From Bugulina stolonifera (taxonomy: Eukaryota > Bryozoa > Gymnolaemata > Cheilostomatida > Bugulidae), in contig OW285195.1 of NCBI GenBank assembly GCA_935421135.1, positions 9,888,391 through 9,952,390 of the forward strand: a stretch of DNA of 64,000 nt, in the 5' to 3' direction. Below the pieces are notes generated by a model that worked only from the letters and a program-made list of their open reading frames with translations, was not told where the DNA came from and did not search any database. Shown here piece after piece: positions 63,163-64,000 of the stretch. Made by a program: the position numbers and the translations under genes. How positions within the stretch are numbered: position 1 is the stretch's first letter; each line of letters begins with the position of its first letter.

Positions 63163-63575
63163 GTGGCGGTTGTGGCGGCGGTGGCGGCGGCGGCTGTGAG
63201 GGCGGTGAGGGCGGTGAGGGCGGTGGTGGCGGCGGCGACGGCGGCTGTGAGGGCGGCGGTGGCGGCGGCGGCGACGGCGGTGGCGCGGACGGGACGAGGG
63301 CGGTGGCGGGGAGTGGGGGAGGAGTGGGAGGTGGGGGAGGGGGAGGAGGGCGGGAAGGAGGGAGGGAAGGGGTCGTGGCCGGGTTCGGGGTCAAGTGTGC
63401 AAATGTTTTTTCGACCAATCAGAAGGGGGGATTTTGGGGTGACCTTGGCAAGGTCGTGTGCAAAATTTTTGTGCTCTTCTGTGATTGGTTGAAATCGGAA
63501 ATACCGGCTTGTGATTGGTTGAAAACAGGGGTCAATGAGTGCGTGTCTGTCTAGAAGTGCACTGACTATACTACT
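62601..63575. repeat. E2 right terminal inverted repeat
   Basis: The core 62835-63575 mirrors 44370-45054. 62601-62834 mirrors 45497-45732, so about 440 bp of the left copy is missing here. The GCC/GGC block differs in length and sequence from the left copy and from E3, so E2's repeats have diverged more than E3's. It begins 17 bases after the stop of cargo gene 2. Confidence 0.88.
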
Positions 63576-63581
63576 TTCAAC
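63576..63581. repeat. Target site duplication of E2, right copy (ttcaac)
   Basis: Identical to 44364-44369, directly after the element end ctatactact. Confidence 0.93.
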
Positions 63582-64000
63582 ATGTTCGCTGAAACACCAA
63601 TTTCTAGATGTAAACCCTTCAATTATAATATTAGAAATTTTGTTAATTTAATCAACAATGTGCTTGCTGCCTTAATCAGCAAGTGAGCTACTTTCAGTTT
63701 CATGTGACTCTGAACTATGATGTTTTAGAAAATCAATTATAAACTCATTTCAAAACTTGTCATTATTTGGACAGCACTGCTGCAGTGTTACACAGATCAC
63801 GAATCACACAACTTTAATTCACGTCTACAGCACATGCTTCAAGTTTTGGTTTTTTACATGTAGATAGGTTAAGACTTTTAATAGATGGTTTAATTTAACC
63901 ATAACCATAACTGCGTTAACGCCATTATTTGTGGTTTTAACTGACCACTGAAAGTCTAACTGCTGGCTATGTGTAGCCTATGTAGGGAAGATGAGAACAT
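63582..64000. other. Host DNA right of E2; no exon seen
   Basis: This should be the continuation of the ARS-B intron after exon 8. No frame resembles ARS-A exon 9 (GLVAAVDDLVGATIRTLKEI). If the gene is intact, its next exon lies beyond the window. Confidence 0.6.

Larger units (their letters stand above)
44370..63575. mobile_element. E2: 19.2-kb Polinton-type element; 8.46 kb without nested E3; cargo genes only
   Basis: The termini are agtagtatagtcagtgcact at 44370 and its reverse complement ending at 63575, flanked by ttcaac on both sides. Removing E3 and one copy of its target duplication leaves about 8456 bp. That contains TIRs, a bidirectional 31-bp repeat array (60151-60982), a 526-aa spliced gene leftward and an IkappaB-like spliced gene rightward. 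No integrase, ATPase, protease, capsid or polymerase gene is left. E2 is therefore non-autonomous and must have been integrated by enzymes of relatives such as E3. Confidence 0.9.

Overview
The window is metazoan nuclear DNA: AT-rich, with spliced genes (GT..AG introns), tRNA-derived SINEs, minisatellites and mobile elements. Expanded extracellular arylsulfatase genes suggest a marine invertebrate, possibly a sponge. That assignment is weak and rests on gene content only.

Layout. (1) 1-3372 is the right end of a Polinton/Maverick- or adintovirus-like element (E1): penton C-terminus, pX-like protein, major capsid protein, adenain-like protease and a terminal inverted repeat (TIR). (2) 3373-14934 is host DNA with repeats, two orphan arylsulfatase 3' fragments and a 73-aa membrane-protein gene. 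(3) 14935-24827 (minus strand) is a complete 13-exon arylsulfatase (ARS-A, 594 aa). (4) 24.9-39.9 kb is repeat-rich intergenic DNA. (5) 40028-44025 (plus strand) holds the first eight exons of a sister arylsulfatase (ARS-B). (6) 44370-63575 is a 19,206-bp element (E2) with Polinton-type TIRs and a 6-bp target duplication (ttcaac), inserted just after ARS-B exon 8. (7) Nested in it, 48820-59563 is a 10,744-bp element (E3) with 727-bp TIRs and its own 6-bp duplication (attata).

E3 encodes a virion and mobility set on the minus strand: chromodomain integrase, packaging ATPase, maturation protease, penton-like and major capsid proteins, a pX-like protein and several accessory proteins. I find no DNA polymerase B. 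With E3 removed, E2 is about 8.46 kb and has no capsid, ATPase, protease or integrase gene. It carries two divergently transcribed, spliced genes: a 526-aa nuclear/zinc-binding-like protein, and an IkappaB-like ankyrin protein with a degron-like N-terminus and one in-frame stop. E2 and E3 share their TIR family, and each has an array of 31-bp units built on a shared 13-mer next to CCAAT/TATA promoters.

The main hypothesis is a helper/satellite pair. A capsid-coding element could mobilise or package a cargo element whose intron-containing genes may act on host signalling such as NF-kappaB. The termini, target duplications and exon phases are read directly from sequence. Packaging and immune modulation are inference.
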